Both the position numbers and the translations under genes were made by a program. From positions 1-19,347 of the forward strand of contig JAEZRD010000028.1 of NCBI GenBank assembly GCA_023440975.1: a stretch of DNA of 19,347 bases. The letters are read 5' to 3'. The notes under the pieces are model-generated. The model worked only from the letters and a program-made list of their open reading frames with translations, was not told where the DNA came from and made no database searches. This document shows positions 7,310 through 15,025 of the stretch, one piece after another; the stretch's first letter is position 1, and each line of letters begins with the position of its first letter. Source of the stretch: Methanobacteriota archaeon. Lineage in GTDB: Archaea > Methanobacteriota > Methanobacteria > Methanobacteriales > Methanobacteriaceae.

Positions 7310-7864
7310 ATGAGAACTGAAATAAGAATTGCTGGATTTGGTGGTCAAGGAGTTATAATGGCAGGAATAATAGTTGGAAAAGCAGCAGCTCTCTATGATA
7401 ATATAAATGCTGTACAAACCCAATCCTATGGTCCAGAAGCACGAGGAGGAGCATCTAAAACTGAAGTAGTAATAAGTGATGAAGAAATTTATTACCCTAA
7501 AGTTTCAAGCCCAGATATCCTTGTAGCTATGTCACACACAGCTCTAATAAAATATATGGATGATTTAAAAGATGAAGGAATATTAATTATAGATCCCGAT
7601 ATGGTTGAAGAAGACGATCCAGAATTAGTGGAATTTATTAAAAAGCATAATATCAAATTATTCAAAGCACCTGCAACAGAAACAGCAGTAAATGATATAG
7701 GTTTAAGAGTTGTAGCTAACATAGTTATGGTGGGTTCAATAGTTAAAGCTACAGGAATCATATCTAAAGATGCAGCGCTTGAAGCAATTTTAAGTAGTGT
7801 TCCAAAGGGAACAGAAAAGAAAAATGAAGAAGCGTTTGAAGCAGGATATAATTTAATAGAATAA
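7310..7864 (+). CDS. korC: 2-oxoglutarate:ferredoxin oxidoreductase, gamma subunit
   Basis: This 184-residue gamma subunit begins with the family's conserved opening, MRTEIRIAGFGGQGV, with the glycine-rich GFGGQG at 9-14, followed by QSYGPEARGGASKTEVVISDE. It completes the Kor complex and is thought to help bind CoA. An in-frame ATG at 7301 overlaps the korB stop and would add three residues (M-I-K). I prefer 7310 because the family usually starts at this point, although the SD GAGGAG (7293-7298) is then 11 nt away rather than 2. sucC follows after 18 nt. Confidence 0.92.
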   Translation: MRTEIRIAGFGGQGVIMAGIIVGKAAALYDNINAVQTQSYGPEARGGASKTEVVISDEEIYYPKVSSPDILVAMSHTALIKYMDDLKDEGILIIDPDMVEEDDPELVEFIKKHNIKLFKAPATETAVNDIGLRVVANIVMVGSIVKATGIISKDAALEAILSSVPKGTEKKNEEAFEAGYNLIE

Positions 7865-7882
7865 AATAAATGGGGTTTTAAC

Positions 7883-8992
7883 ATGAAATTCTATGAAAAT
7901 AATGCAAAAAAAATCTTTAAAAAAGAAGGAATCCAAATATTGGATGGTGAAGTAGCACACTCTCCAGAAGAAGCTATGGCAATAACTACAGAATTCGGAG
8001 TTCCTGTTGCTGTAAAATCACAAGTATTAACTGGAGGAAGAGGTAAAGCTGGTGGAATTAAATTTGCAGATACTCCAGGTGAAGCCTACCAAGAAGCTGA
8101 TGAACTTTTAGGTTCTAAAATTAAAGGCGAAACAGTTAATCACTTATTAATAGAAAAAAAAGCTGAAATTCAAAAAGAATTCTTTTTATCCATCACAATT
8201 GACAGAGCAAATAAATTACCTATCATAATGGCTAGTGCTGAAGGTGGAATGGAAATAGAAGAATTAGCAAAAACTCAACCAGAAAAAATCATCCGATATC
8301 ATGTTGATCCATTAAGAGAATTCTTCCCATTTGAAGCACGTGAAATAGCAAGAAAAATGGGTGTGGCTTCTAACTTAATCCAAGGAATTGGTGGAATGAT
8401 TTGGAAGCTTTATAATGTTTTTGATAAATATGATGCACATACTGCAGAAATAAACCCATTAGTATTAACTCCTGAAGGACTTATAGCTGCGGATGCTAAA
8501 TTAGAAATAGAAGATGATGCACTATTCCGTCATAAAGATATTATGGAAGATTTCAACTTCCAAAAGAAAGAATTTGCATTTGTTAAACTTGAAGGAGATA
8601 TAGCTGTAATTGGTAATGGTGCAGGACTTACATTAACCGGAATGGATATGATAAAACTTTATGGTGGAAAACCAGCAACATTCTTGGATATTGGTGGAGG
8701 ATCATCAGAAGAAACTATTAAAAAAGCATTAAATTTAGTGTTAAGTTACCCTCCAGTTAAAGTAGTATTCTTAAATGTTCTTGGAGGAATTACAAGAGCC
8801 GATGATGTTGCACGAGGAGTTATAGATTCTTTAGAATCTCATCCGAAAAAAGCAAACTTTGTTATTCGTTTAACAGGTACAAACGAAGAAGAAGGGCAAA
8901 AAATATTAGAAGAAGCAGGAATTCCATATGAAATAAGTATGGAAAAAGCAGCCCAAAAAGCTGTAGAAATCTGCAACTCCTTAAATGATTAA
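7883..8992 (+). CDS. sucC: Succinate-CoA ligase (ADP-forming), beta subunit
   Basis: This is the beta subunit (369 residues) of succinyl-CoA synthetase, which makes succinyl-CoA from succinate, CoA and ATP, the substrate that Kor then carboxylates. The ATP-grasp domain shows VAVKSQV (K45) and GGRGKAGG (51-58), with metal-binding EINP (189-192) and D204. The C-terminal ligase domain has the GNGAGLTLTGMD turn, FLDIGGGSS and NVLGGITRADDVA. The length is close to that of bacterial and archaeal SucC. The partner alpha subunit, sucD, is not in this window. Only GGGGT precedes the ATG as a possible SD. The gene is last in korDABC-sucC and converges with taw1. Confidence 0.95.
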   Translation: MKFYENNAKKIFKKEGIQILDGEVAHSPEEAMAITTEFGVPVAVKSQVLTGGRGKAGGIKFADTPGEAYQEADELLGSKIKGETVNHLLIEKKAEIQKEFFLSITIDRANKLPIIMASAEGGMEIEELAKTQPEKIIRYHVDPLREFFPFEAREIARKMGVASNLIQGIGGMIWKLYNVFDKYDAHTAEINPLVLTPEGLIAADAKLEIEDDALFRHKDIMEDFNFQKKEFAFVKLEGDIAVIGNGAGLTLTGMDMIKLYGGKPATFLDIGGGSSEETIKKALNLVLSYPPVKVVFLNVLGGITRADDVARGVIDSLESHPKKANFVIRLTGTNEEEGQKILEEAGIPYEISMEKAAQKAVEICNSLND

Positions 8993-8995
8993 AAC

Positions 8996-9020
8996 TCTTC
9001 TTTTTTTATTATTTTATTTT
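8996..9020 (+). terminator. T-rich terminator after sucC
   Basis: T7 at 9001-9007 and a further T-rich stretch follow the sucC stop within 10 nt. The 41-bp gap to the convergent taw1 leaves little else. This fits archaeal U-tract termination on the plus strand. Confidence 0.5.
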
Positions 9021-9033
9021 TAAACTATTTTTT

Positions 9034-9948
9034 CTATTTTAATAAGACAACACGACTAATTTCTGAATCATTAATTATTTCTTGACCGGTATATTCACAA
9101 ATTTTGTCTGCAAAATCATAAACTTCCTTAAAAGTAGGCATATTATTTAATGTTAATCTTTCTCTAGAATAACCTACACACATATAAGCTTTAACTTCAA
9201 CATAAGTAGGGTTAGCTTTCTTAAAAAGTTTAGCATAATCTTCAGGATTAACCATATTTTCTCCCTTAACACAAGTTGTTCTTATGCATGTTCTATTTTT
9301 ATAACTATTTAAAAAATCAAGACTAGTATTTAAACGATTCCAGCCATCATTAATTTGAGGATTACATAATTCTTTATATATTTTTTCATTAGGTGCATCT
9401 AAAGAAATGTATAATTGTGTAGGTTCATTTTCCAATTCTTTTAATTTCTCAGGATTCATACCATTACTAACAACAAAAGTATTAAAATCACGTCTATTAA
9501 ATTCTCCAATTAAACTATCAATCTCAGGATATAATGTAGGTTCACCAGCTAAAGAAATAGCAGCGTTAGTAGGTTTCTTACTTTCTTCCAATTTCTTTTT
9601 ATCTGCCTTATCATTTCCCCAAAAACCACATAAAAGATTAGTCTGAGCAGCAATTGCACCATCAATAATAGTTTTTGGATCATCATACTCTCCTTCCCAT
9701 TCAGTTTGAGTTAATGATAAATCTCTCCAACAAAAACTACATTTTTGATGACAAAAGGGAACAGCAGGAGATAATTGAAGACATCTATGACTTTCAATAT
9801 CATAAAACTTTTCTTTATAACAAACACCCTCATTTAAGATGCTTTTCTTTTGCCAGTGACATATTTTTGCAGCAGCATGTCCATGTTCACCAACAAAACG
9901 ATAACCACTATATTCTAATTTTTCTTGTTGTTCTTTAGTTAATGCCAT
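9034..9948 (-). CDS. taw1: tRNA 4-demethylwyosine synthase (archaeal TYW1/Taw1)
   Basis: This radical-SAM enzyme condenses N1-methylguanosine-37 of tRNA-Phe with pyruvate to form the tricyclic 4-demethylwyosine. From the ATG at 9946-9948 it has 304 residues. The radical-SAM cysteines are C66, C70 and C73 (C-x3-C-x2-C). Three earlier cysteines, C30, C43 and C56, would bind the auxiliary cluster. The spacing 13-13-10-4-3 matches, from memory, that of the Methanocaldococcus enzyme. K45 (V-C-Y-K) corresponds to its pyruvate-binding lysine. The frame extends to a TTG at 9960, but that codon lies in the GGTTTTT leader, so the ATG is preferred. The gene stands alone, convergent with sucC and divergent from tpiA. 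Confidence 0.95.
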   Translation of the reverse strand: MALTKEQQEKLEYSGYRFVGEHGHAAAKICHWQKKSILNEGVCYKEKFYDIESHRCLQLSPAVPFCHQKCSFCWRDLSLTQTEWEGEYDDPKTIIDGAIAAQTNLLCGFWGNDKADKKKLEESKKPTNAAISLAGEPTLYPEIDSLIGEFNRRDFNTFVVSNGMNPEKLKELENEPTQLYISLDAPNEKIYKELCNPQINDGWNRLNTSLDFLNSYKNRTCIRTTCVKGENMVNPEDYAKLFKKANPTYVEVKAYMCVGYSRERLTLNNMPTFKEVYDFADKICEYTGQEIINDSEISRVVLLK

Positions 9949-10032
9949 ATTAAAAACCAATTATTATTTTTAAAAAATTATTAAAATTATTATAATTAAA
10001 ATTAATTATAAATATAATTATACATAATATTA

Positions 10033-10046
10033 TTTATTATATATTC
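10033..10046 (+). promoter_or_regulatory. Candidate TATA box for tpiA-pgk
   Basis: TTATTATATATTC-type sequence, about 60 nt upstream of the GGGGTAA SD at 10115-10121, predicts a start near 10067. A short palindrome, AATCGATT (10062-10069), lies at that point. A 6-bp inverted repeat, TTTGAT (10069-10074) and ATCAAA (10083-10088), follows it. Confidence 0.35.
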
Positions 10047-10127
10047 TTAAAAATTGTTTTTAATCGATTTTGATATTAAAAAATCAAATTCTATTTAAAA
10101 AAAATTAAAATTATGGGGTAATTAAAT

Positions 10128-10802
10128 TTGTCAAGTAATAAACCTATTGTAATATTAAACTATAAAACTTATCTAGAATCCAGTGGCGAGAAAGCGTTAT
10201 TATTAGCTAAAGATTTAGAAAGTGTGTATGATGAAACAGGAATACCAATGATTGCATCACCACAAGCAATTGATATATCCAAAATTAAAGATGAAACAAG
10301 CATACCGGTATATGCTCAACATATAGATCCAATAACCCCTGGAGGAAACACAGGATCTAACTTACTTGAATCATTTATAGCTAATGGAATAGATGGAACA
10401 TTACTCAACCACTCTGAAAAAAGAATGAAATTAGCAGATATAGAATCCGTAGTTTCACAAGCTAAAAAAGCAAATATAATCTCTTGTGTATGTTCAAATA
10501 ATGTAGCTACAAGCGAAGCTGTAGCAACACTCGCTCCGAATTATGTGGCTGTAGAACCACCTGAATTAATAGGTACTGGAATACCTGTATCAAAAGCAGA
10601 ACCAGAAATTGTCACAGGAACTGTTGAAAAAGTAAAAAACATAAATAAAAATGTAAAAGTTCTTTGTGGTGCTGGAATATCCACCGGAGAAGATATGAAA
10701 GCAGCAATAGATTTAGGAGCTGAAGGAGTACTTTTAGCAAGTGGAATTATTAAAGCAAAAAGTCCAAAACAAGCATTATTGGATTTAGTAAGTAAAATAT
10801 AA
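10128..10802 (+). CDS. tpiA: Triosephosphate isomerase (archaeal type)
   Basis: This enzyme interconverts dihydroxyacetone phosphate and glyceraldehyde-3-phosphate in gluconeogenesis and glycolysis. The 224-residue length is that of the compact archaeal TIM. Active-site residues are N11 and K13 in LNYKTY, H95 in LLNHSEKR, and E143 at the start of loop 6, EPPELIGTG. Phosphate-binding glycines are in CGAGIS (180-185) and LLASG (202-206). The start is TTG at 10128. The upstream ATG at 10113 is in frame but is followed by GGG TAA, so it is excluded, and the SD-like GGGGTAA overlaps that dead ATG. pgk follows in the same transcript, which puts two successive triose steps together. Confidence 0.95.
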   Translation: MSSNKPIVILNYKTYLESSGEKALLLAKDLESVYDETGIPMIASPQAIDISKIKDETSIPVYAQHIDPITPGGNTGSNLLESFIANGIDGTLLNHSEKRMKLADIESVVSQAKKANIISCVCSNNVATSEAVATLAPNYVAVEPPELIGTGIPVSKAEPEIVTGTVEKVKNINKNVKVLCGAGISTGEDMKAAIDLGAEGVLLASGIIKAKSPKQALLDLVSKI

Positions 10803-10823
10803 TTAATGGTGGAGAAAATTTAT

Positions 10824-12056
10824 ATGTCATTTAACTTTAACACAATAGACGATTTTGAAATAGATGGAAAAACAGTTCTCATTAGAATAGATATTAACTC
10901 ACCTGTTGATCCATCTACTGGAACAATCTTAGATGATACAAGAGAAAGATTACATGCAGAAACATTAAAAGAATTATCAAATAAAGGAGCAAAAACCGTA
11001 ATCTTAGCTCACCAAAGTCGCCCCGGAAAAACAGATTTCACAACACTCAAACAACATGCTGAAGTATTAACTGACATTTTAGGAATACATGTTAAATATG
11101 TAGATTCAATATTTTCAATCCGTGCAAAAAAAGCAATAAGAGAATTAAAAGAAGGAGAACTTCTCCTCTTAGAAAATGCAAGATTCTTCTCAGAAGAAAC
11201 ACTCCAAAGATCTGCTGAAGAACAATCACAATCAATCATGGTGCGTGAATTAGCTCCATTAATCGATTTATTTGTCAATGATGCATTTGCAGCAGCACAC
11301 CGTTCACAAGTTTCATTAGTTGGATTCACTCCAAAAGTTCCATCAGCAGCAGGAAGAGTTATGGAAAAAGAATTAACAATACTCGAAGCAGCATTAGAAA
11401 ATGTCAAAAAACCATGCGTATTTGTTATTGGTGGAATGAAAGCAGATGATTCCATAATGGTAATGGAAAATGTATTAAGAAATGGTACTGCAGATACAGT
11501 AATAACATCAGGAATAATTGCAAATATATTATTATGGGCAGCAGGAATAGATATCCAAGATGTAAATAAAGATTTTATTAAAAACAAAGGATACTATGAC
11601 ATGGTGGATAAATCAAAAAAATTATTGAAAGAATTCCCCAATCAAATATTCTATCCAACAGATGTAGCAGTAAATGTTGATGGAGAAAGAGTAGACTTAC
11701 CAATAGAAAAAATATCCAACAATTCAATATTTGACATTGGAAAAGAAACAATCAAAAATTATGCAAAAATAATACTCAATGCTGGAACAATATTCGCAAA
11801 CGGTCCAGCAGGCGTATTTGAAGACCCTAAATTTGCAATAGGTACAGAAGATATAATAAACTCAATAGCAATATCAAAAGGATACTCTATAATCGGTGGA
11901 GGACATATTGCAGCAGCAACTACAAACTTAGGCTACGCAGACAGTATGGATCATGTTAGTAGTGGTGGAGGAGCATGCATAACTTTACTTGCTGGTAAAA
12001 AATTACCTGCAGTTGAAGCATTAGAAATGTCTGCACAAAAATATAAAAATAAATAA
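10824..12056 (+). CDS. pgk: 3-phosphoglycerate kinase
   Basis: PGK interconverts 1,3-bisphosphoglycerate + ADP and 3-phosphoglycerate + ATP. From the ATG at 10824 it has 410 residues, typical of archaeal PGK. The N-domain substrate motif is VLIRIDINSP (R21, D23, N25), followed by the HQSRPG loop (63-68), LLLLENARFF, and NDAFAAAHR. The C-domain nucleotide site shows the glycine-rich VIGGMK, ANGPAGVFEDP and GGGHIAAA. An in-frame ATG at 10806 would add six residues, but the strong SD GGTGGAG (10808-10814) lies inside that extension, 9 nt before 10824, so the later start is chosen. It is co-transcribed with tpiA (21 nt apart). An AT-only inverted repeat (12065-12094) follows and overlaps the thiE stop on the other strand. 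Confidence 0.95.
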   Translation: MSFNFNTIDDFEIDGKTVLIRIDINSPVDPSTGTILDDTRERLHAETLKELSNKGAKTVILAHQSRPGKTDFTTLKQHAEVLTDILGIHVKYVDSIFSIRAKKAIRELKEGELLLLENARFFSEETLQRSAEEQSQSIMVRELAPLIDLFVNDAFAAAHRSQVSLVGFTPKVPSAAGRVMEKELTILEAALENVKKPCVFVIGGMKADDSIMVMENVLRNGTADTVITSGIIANILLWAAGIDIQDVNKDFIKNKGYYDMVDKSKKLLKEFPNQIFYPTDVAVNVDGERVDLPIEKISNNSIFDIGKETIKNYAKIILNAGTIFANGPAGVFEDPKFAIGTEDIINSIAISKGYSIIGGGHIAAATTNLGYADSMDHVSSGGGACITLLAGKKLPAVEALEMSAQKYKNK

Positions 12057-12064
12057 AAAAAATT

Positions 12065-12094
12065 TTAAAAATATAAATTAAATATTATTTTTAA
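12065..12094. terminator. AT-only inverted repeat between convergent pgk and thiE
   Basis: TTAAAAATA (12065-12073) and TATTTTTAA (12086-12094) form a 9-bp inverted repeat with a 12-nt loop. It lies 8 nt after the pgk stop and overlaps the thiE stop. It could act as a two-way terminator, but in such AT-rich DNA it may be chance. Confidence 0.3.
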
Positions 12095-12723
12095 TTAATA
12101 TATTCAAACTCTTTAATCAAATTTTCACATGATAATTGAGGATCTTCACTTTCCATAATTGCTGAAATCACACTAATTCCACTAATACCAGTTCCTTCTA
12201 ATTCTTTAACATTATCCTCAGTAACCCCACCAATAGTAACAACAGGAATATCAACAGAATTAACAATATTCTTCAAATCTTCACAAGTAATGTGTGGAGA
12301 ATCTGGTTTAGTAGGAGATGGGAAAACAGCACCAGACCCAATATAATCAGCACCATCCCTCTCAGCTTTTTGTGCTTGTTCAATAGTTTGAGCTGAAACA
12401 CCTAATAACATATCAGGACCAATAACTTTTCGAACTTCTCCAGCATCTAAGTCAGTTTGACCAACATGAACACCATCTGCCTCAAGATCAAGAGCTATTG
12501 CTATATTATCATCAACTATAAATGGTATATCATATTTCTTTGCTATATTTTGCACTTTTTTAGCAACTTCTAAAAACTCAGTTAAAGGTAATTCTTTTTC
12601 ACGAATTTGTATCATAGTTACACCACCTTTAGCTGCTTCTTCAATAATATTTAAAAATTCTTCTTCACTTTTGTTATTGTTGTTTGTAACTAAATATAAA
12701 GTATAATCTATTTTTTTATCCAT
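12091..12723 (-). CDS. thiE: Thiamine-phosphate synthase
   Basis: ThiE joins hydroxymethylpyrimidine diphosphate to thiazole phosphate to make thiamine phosphate. The 210-residue (beta/alpha)8 barrel shows TMIQIREKELP (diphosphate binding), IVDDNIAIALDLEADGVHVGQ, SGAVFPSPTKP (Ser replaces the more usual Thr in FPTPTK) and VVTIGGV. The chosen ATG (12721-12723) is preceded by AGTGAT, a match to the GGTGAT type of archaeal SD. A GTG at 12732 would add three residues but would consume that SD. It is the second gene of thiM-thiE, separated from thiM by about 20 nt, and it converges with pgk. Confidence 0.94.
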   Translation of the reverse strand: MDKKIDYTLYLVTNNNNKSEEEFLNIIEEAAKGGVTMIQIREKELPLTEFLEVAKKVQNIAKKYDIPFIVDDNIAIALDLEADGVHVGQTDLDAGEVRKVIGPDMLLGVSAQTIEQAQKAERDGADYIGSGAVFPSPTKPDSPHITCEDLKNIVNSVDIPVVTIGGVTEDNVKELEGTGISGISVISAIMESEDPQLSCENLIKEFEYIN

Positions 12724-12743
12724 AAAAATCACTTAATCTCAAT

Positions 12744-13625
12744 TTAAATTATTTTTTCAATGTTAGATTCATTCTCAAGGTTTTCTACTGAAATTTTGTA
12801 TAAATAATCAATTAACATAGTTCTAAAAGTACCAGTACCTAAATCATTATTTTTAACATATTGACTAGATTTTTCACCTGCAAGGCCCATATGGGCTGTT
12901 GCACCAATGGCTCCAATAAACGCATCATTTACACTAGAATAAGCTCCAACTATAGTAGTTAACATACATCCACTTCCAGTAATTAATGACATCATTTCGT
13001 CACCATTATTTATACTATAAACTTCATTTCCATTAGATATTAAATCAATAGGTCCACTAGCAACAATAGTCATGTCCAAATTTTTAGCTATTTCCATAAC
13101 TATTTTTCCATTTTCTATTAAATTATTTTCACTAATCATATCTTCGTCATTAACATCTACTCCAACAGCACCTTTAGTGCTATCTTGAGTGATATTCATT
13201 AAATCCCCAATTGCTTTAATTTCGGACATATTTCCTCTAATACAAGAAACTTTATAATTTTTTATTAAATATTTTATTAAGGTTTGTCTAGTTTTTGTAA
13301 TACTTACTCCTACAGGATCTATAATTATAGGAGTATTATTTTTATCTGCAACTTCACAAGATTCTTTAATTAATTTTATTTGTAATTCATTCACTTTTCC
13401 TAAATTTATAACAAGTGATTGACATACTTCTGCAAAATCAGCAATGTCTGAAACGTCATCTCCCATTCCTGCAGTTGCTCCTATAGCTAAAACAGCATTT
13501 GTACAATCATTAATTGTAACATTATTAGTTATTCCTAATACTAATGGTTTTTTAGTTTTTATGTTTTCTAAAGCTTTAGATATTTCAACATTCATTTTTT
13601 GAGATTTTTTATTCATTTTTATCAT
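12744..13625 (-). CDS. thiM: Hydroxyethylthiazole kinase
   Basis: ThiM phosphorylates 4-methyl-5-(2-hydroxyethyl)thiazole, a salvage step that feeds thiazole phosphate to ThiE. With the first ATG it has 293 residues. Ribokinase-like features are GITNNVTINDCTNAVLAIGATAGM (31-54), IIDPVG (101-106), CIRGNMSEI (128-136) and the anion hole and catalytic segment TGSGCMLTT (216-224), with Cys220 at the position of the conserved cysteine. In-frame ATGs at 13625, 13616 and 13595 compete. GATGAT overlapping the first would serve as SD for 13616 (MNKKSQK), giving 290 residues; I give the outer limit. It leads thiM-thiE. A long palindrome lies 50-60 nt upstream at the predicted transcription start. Confidence 0.93.
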   Translation of the reverse strand: MIKMNKKSQKMNVEISKALENIKTKKPLVLGITNNVTINDCTNAVLAIGATAGMGDDVSDIADFAEVCQSLVINLGKVNELQIKLIKESCEVADKNNTPIIIDPVGVSITKTRQTLIKYLIKNYKVSCIRGNMSEIKAIGDLMNITQDSTKGAVGVDVNDEDMISENNLIENGKIVMEIAKNLDMTIVASGPIDLISNGNEVYSINNGDEMMSLITGSGCMLTTIVGAYSSVNDAFIGAIGATAHMGLAGEKSSQYVKNNDLGTGTFRTMLIDYLYKISVENLENESNIEKII

Positions 13626-13677
13626 CGAATTTTTTGAATTTAATTAATTTGAGTTATTATATTTATTTTATTAACTT

Positions 13678-13737
13678 AAATAATTTATCATGAATATTAA
13701 TGATAAATTATTTTATTTTTAATTTAATAGTATAAAA
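13678..13737 (-). promoter_or_regulatory. Candidate thiM promoter with 14-bp palindrome
   Basis: On the minus strand TTTTATACT (13729-13737) is a plausible TATA box and predicts a start near 13706. A perfect 14-bp inverted repeat covers that point: arms 13678-13691 and 13700-13713 (AATAATTTATCAT and its complement at the core), with an 8-nt loop. It could be an operator or a 5'-leader hairpin of the thiamine salvage transcript. A rightward terminator is less likely, because no plus-strand gene lies nearby upstream. Confidence 0.45.
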
Positions 13738-13807
13738 TCTCCTAAAAAACCAATAAGTATTTAAGTGAAAATTAACTAATAGAGTAATGTTGAATATTTT
13801 ATTTATG

Positions 13808-13883
<76 letters not shown>

Positions 13884-14001
13884 TAATAAATGATTTATTT
13901 ATCAAATAATATAACTATCTTAATGGATAATCATTTTTTAATGTTTTCTTATACATTTTGTAATTTAAAATGTGTAGTGAAAAAATGAAAAATTAGATAT
14001 A

Positions 14002-14008
14002 TTTATAA
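14002..14008 (+). promoter_or_regulatory. Box A (TATA) for tRNA-Pro/tRNA-Tyr
   Basis: TTTATAA lies about 30 nt before tRNA-Pro, the normal spacing for an archaeal stable-RNA promoter with a leader of a few nucleotides. It would also drive tRNA-Tyr, 11 nt after tRNA-Pro. Confidence 0.5.
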
Positions 14009-14037
14009 GTAATGATAGCATAATAGTATAATATCAT

Positions 14038-14112
<75 letters not shown>

Positions 14113-14123
14113 CTGAGTATCTA

Positions 14124-14197
<74 letters not shown>

Positions 14198-14314
14198 TTT
14201 CATATTCATATAGGTATGGATATTTTCTATTTCTATTAGAAAAGTCAGTAATGATTTTTTTAAAAGATAAAAAAAATTTATTTTAATTCGAAAGAATTTA
14301 TGAAATACGATACC

Positions 14315-14322
14315 TTTATATA
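14315..14322 (+). promoter_or_regulatory. Box A (TATA) for tRNA-Asp
   Basis: TTTATATA is a consensus archaeal box A, preceded by ATACC. It lies 64 nt before tRNA-Asp, so the predicted leader is about 40 nt, longer than for the tRNA-Pro and tRNA-Lys promoters here. Confidence 0.5.
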
Positions 14323-14385
14323 TATGTAAAACCAAATTGTATTAATGAGCAAAATTTATGTTTTGTTCTTAATTTGTATTGACGT

Positions 14386-14457
14386 GCCCTGGTGGTGTAG
14401 GGGCTATCATGTGGGCCTGTCGAGCCCGCGACTTGGGTTCAAATCCCGGCCAGGGCG
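14386..14457 (+). tRNA. tRNA-Asp (GUC)
   Basis: Acceptor arms GCCCTGG (14386-14392) and CCAGGGC (14450-14456) pair fully. The discriminator is G, the aspartate identity base. The anticodon stem TGGGC/GCCCG encloses CTGTCGA, with anticodon GTC at 14419-14421. The T arm is TTGGG-TTCAAAT-CCCGG, with two wobble pairs. CCA is not encoded. Confidence 0.97.
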
Positions 14458-14577
14458 TTTAAATATTTAAGTTATTATAGAGTTCATTTACCCATTTAAA
14501 AGGGTACAAAAAAACTTATAATTTCAAAACGAAATATTTAAAACATTCAAAAATACAATTAAATATATACTATAGTA

Positions 14578-14586
14578 TTTATAAAT
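14578..14586 (+). promoter_or_regulatory. Box A (TATA) for tRNA-Lys
   Basis: TTTATAAAT ends about 22 nt before tRNA-Lys, which predicts a start only a few nucleotides upstream of the tRNA. Confidence 0.5.
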
Positions 14587-14606
14587 AACTATTTCATTTG
14601 TAATCA

Positions 14607-14686
<80 letters not shown>

Positions 14687-14692
14687 TTTTTT
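14687..14692 (+). terminator. T-tract after tRNA-Lys
   Basis: Six T residues lie 5 nt after the tRNA end, within a T-rich stretch that runs into the rpoH promoter. Confidence 0.4.
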
Positions 14693-14696
14693 ACAT

Positions 14697-14705
14697 TTTA
14701 TATAC
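14697..14705 (+). promoter_or_regulatory. Candidate TATA box for rpoH
   Basis: TTTTATATA at 14697-14705, about 50 nt before the rpoH SD GGAGG (14754-14758), predicts a start near 14726-14730. Confidence 0.4.
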
Positions 14706-14764
14706 TAAATACTAGATATTTTAATCAATTTAAATTATAAAACTATTCTACTTGGAGGAATATT

Positions 14765-15025
14765 GTGAAAATGAATATTTTAGAACATCATTATGTTCCA
14801 ATTCATGAAAAATTAACTGATTCTGAAACTAAAAAACTAATCAAAAGCTTAGAATATGATGTTGAAGAATTACCAAAAATTAAATCTGATGATCCCGCTG
14901 TAAAAGCTATTAATTCAAATGCTAAAAATGATAAAGACATAGCTAAAGCAGGAGATATTCTAAGAATCATTAGAGATAGCGAAACTGCAGGTGAATTCAT
15001 AACCTACAGATTAATTGAAGATTAA
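14765..15025 (+). CDS. rpoH: RNA polymerase subunit H (RpoH/Rpb5-like)
   Basis: RpoH is the archaeal counterpart of the C-terminal domain of eukaryotic Rpb5 and part of the polymerase jaw. The 86-residue protein shows the family pattern HHYVPIHEKL (8-17), ELPKIKSDDPAVKAI (35-49) and GDILRIIRDSETAGEFITYRLIED (63-86). Between VKAI and GDIL there are about 13 residues where the family usually has only three or four (as in GAKPGD), an apparent insertion rich in N, K and D. The GTG at 14765 is preferred because GGAGG (14754-14758) is 6 nt upstream. An ATG at 14771 would be 12 nt away and remove two residues. Unusually, 381 bp separate it from rpoB2. Confidence 0.95.
   Translation: MKMNILEHHYVPIHEKLTDSETKKLIKSLEYDVEELPKIKSDDPAVKAINSNAKNDKDIAKAGDILRIIRDSETAGEFITYRLIED

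Noticed and set aside
11009..11587. 192-codon minus-strand ORF inside pgk
   Set aside because: It is a shadow of the pgk reading frame, with serine- and isoleucine-rich translation typical of antisense frames and no SD.
13626..13737. Possible TPP riboswitch upstream of thiM
   Set aside because: I found no sequence resembling the conserved THI-element core. The region is nearly all A/T apart from the palindrome.
14489..14506. Short hairpin TACCC/GGGTA between tRNA-Asp and tRNA-Lys
   Set aside because: It is only 5 bp with no T run after it, so there is not enough to call a terminator or an RNA.
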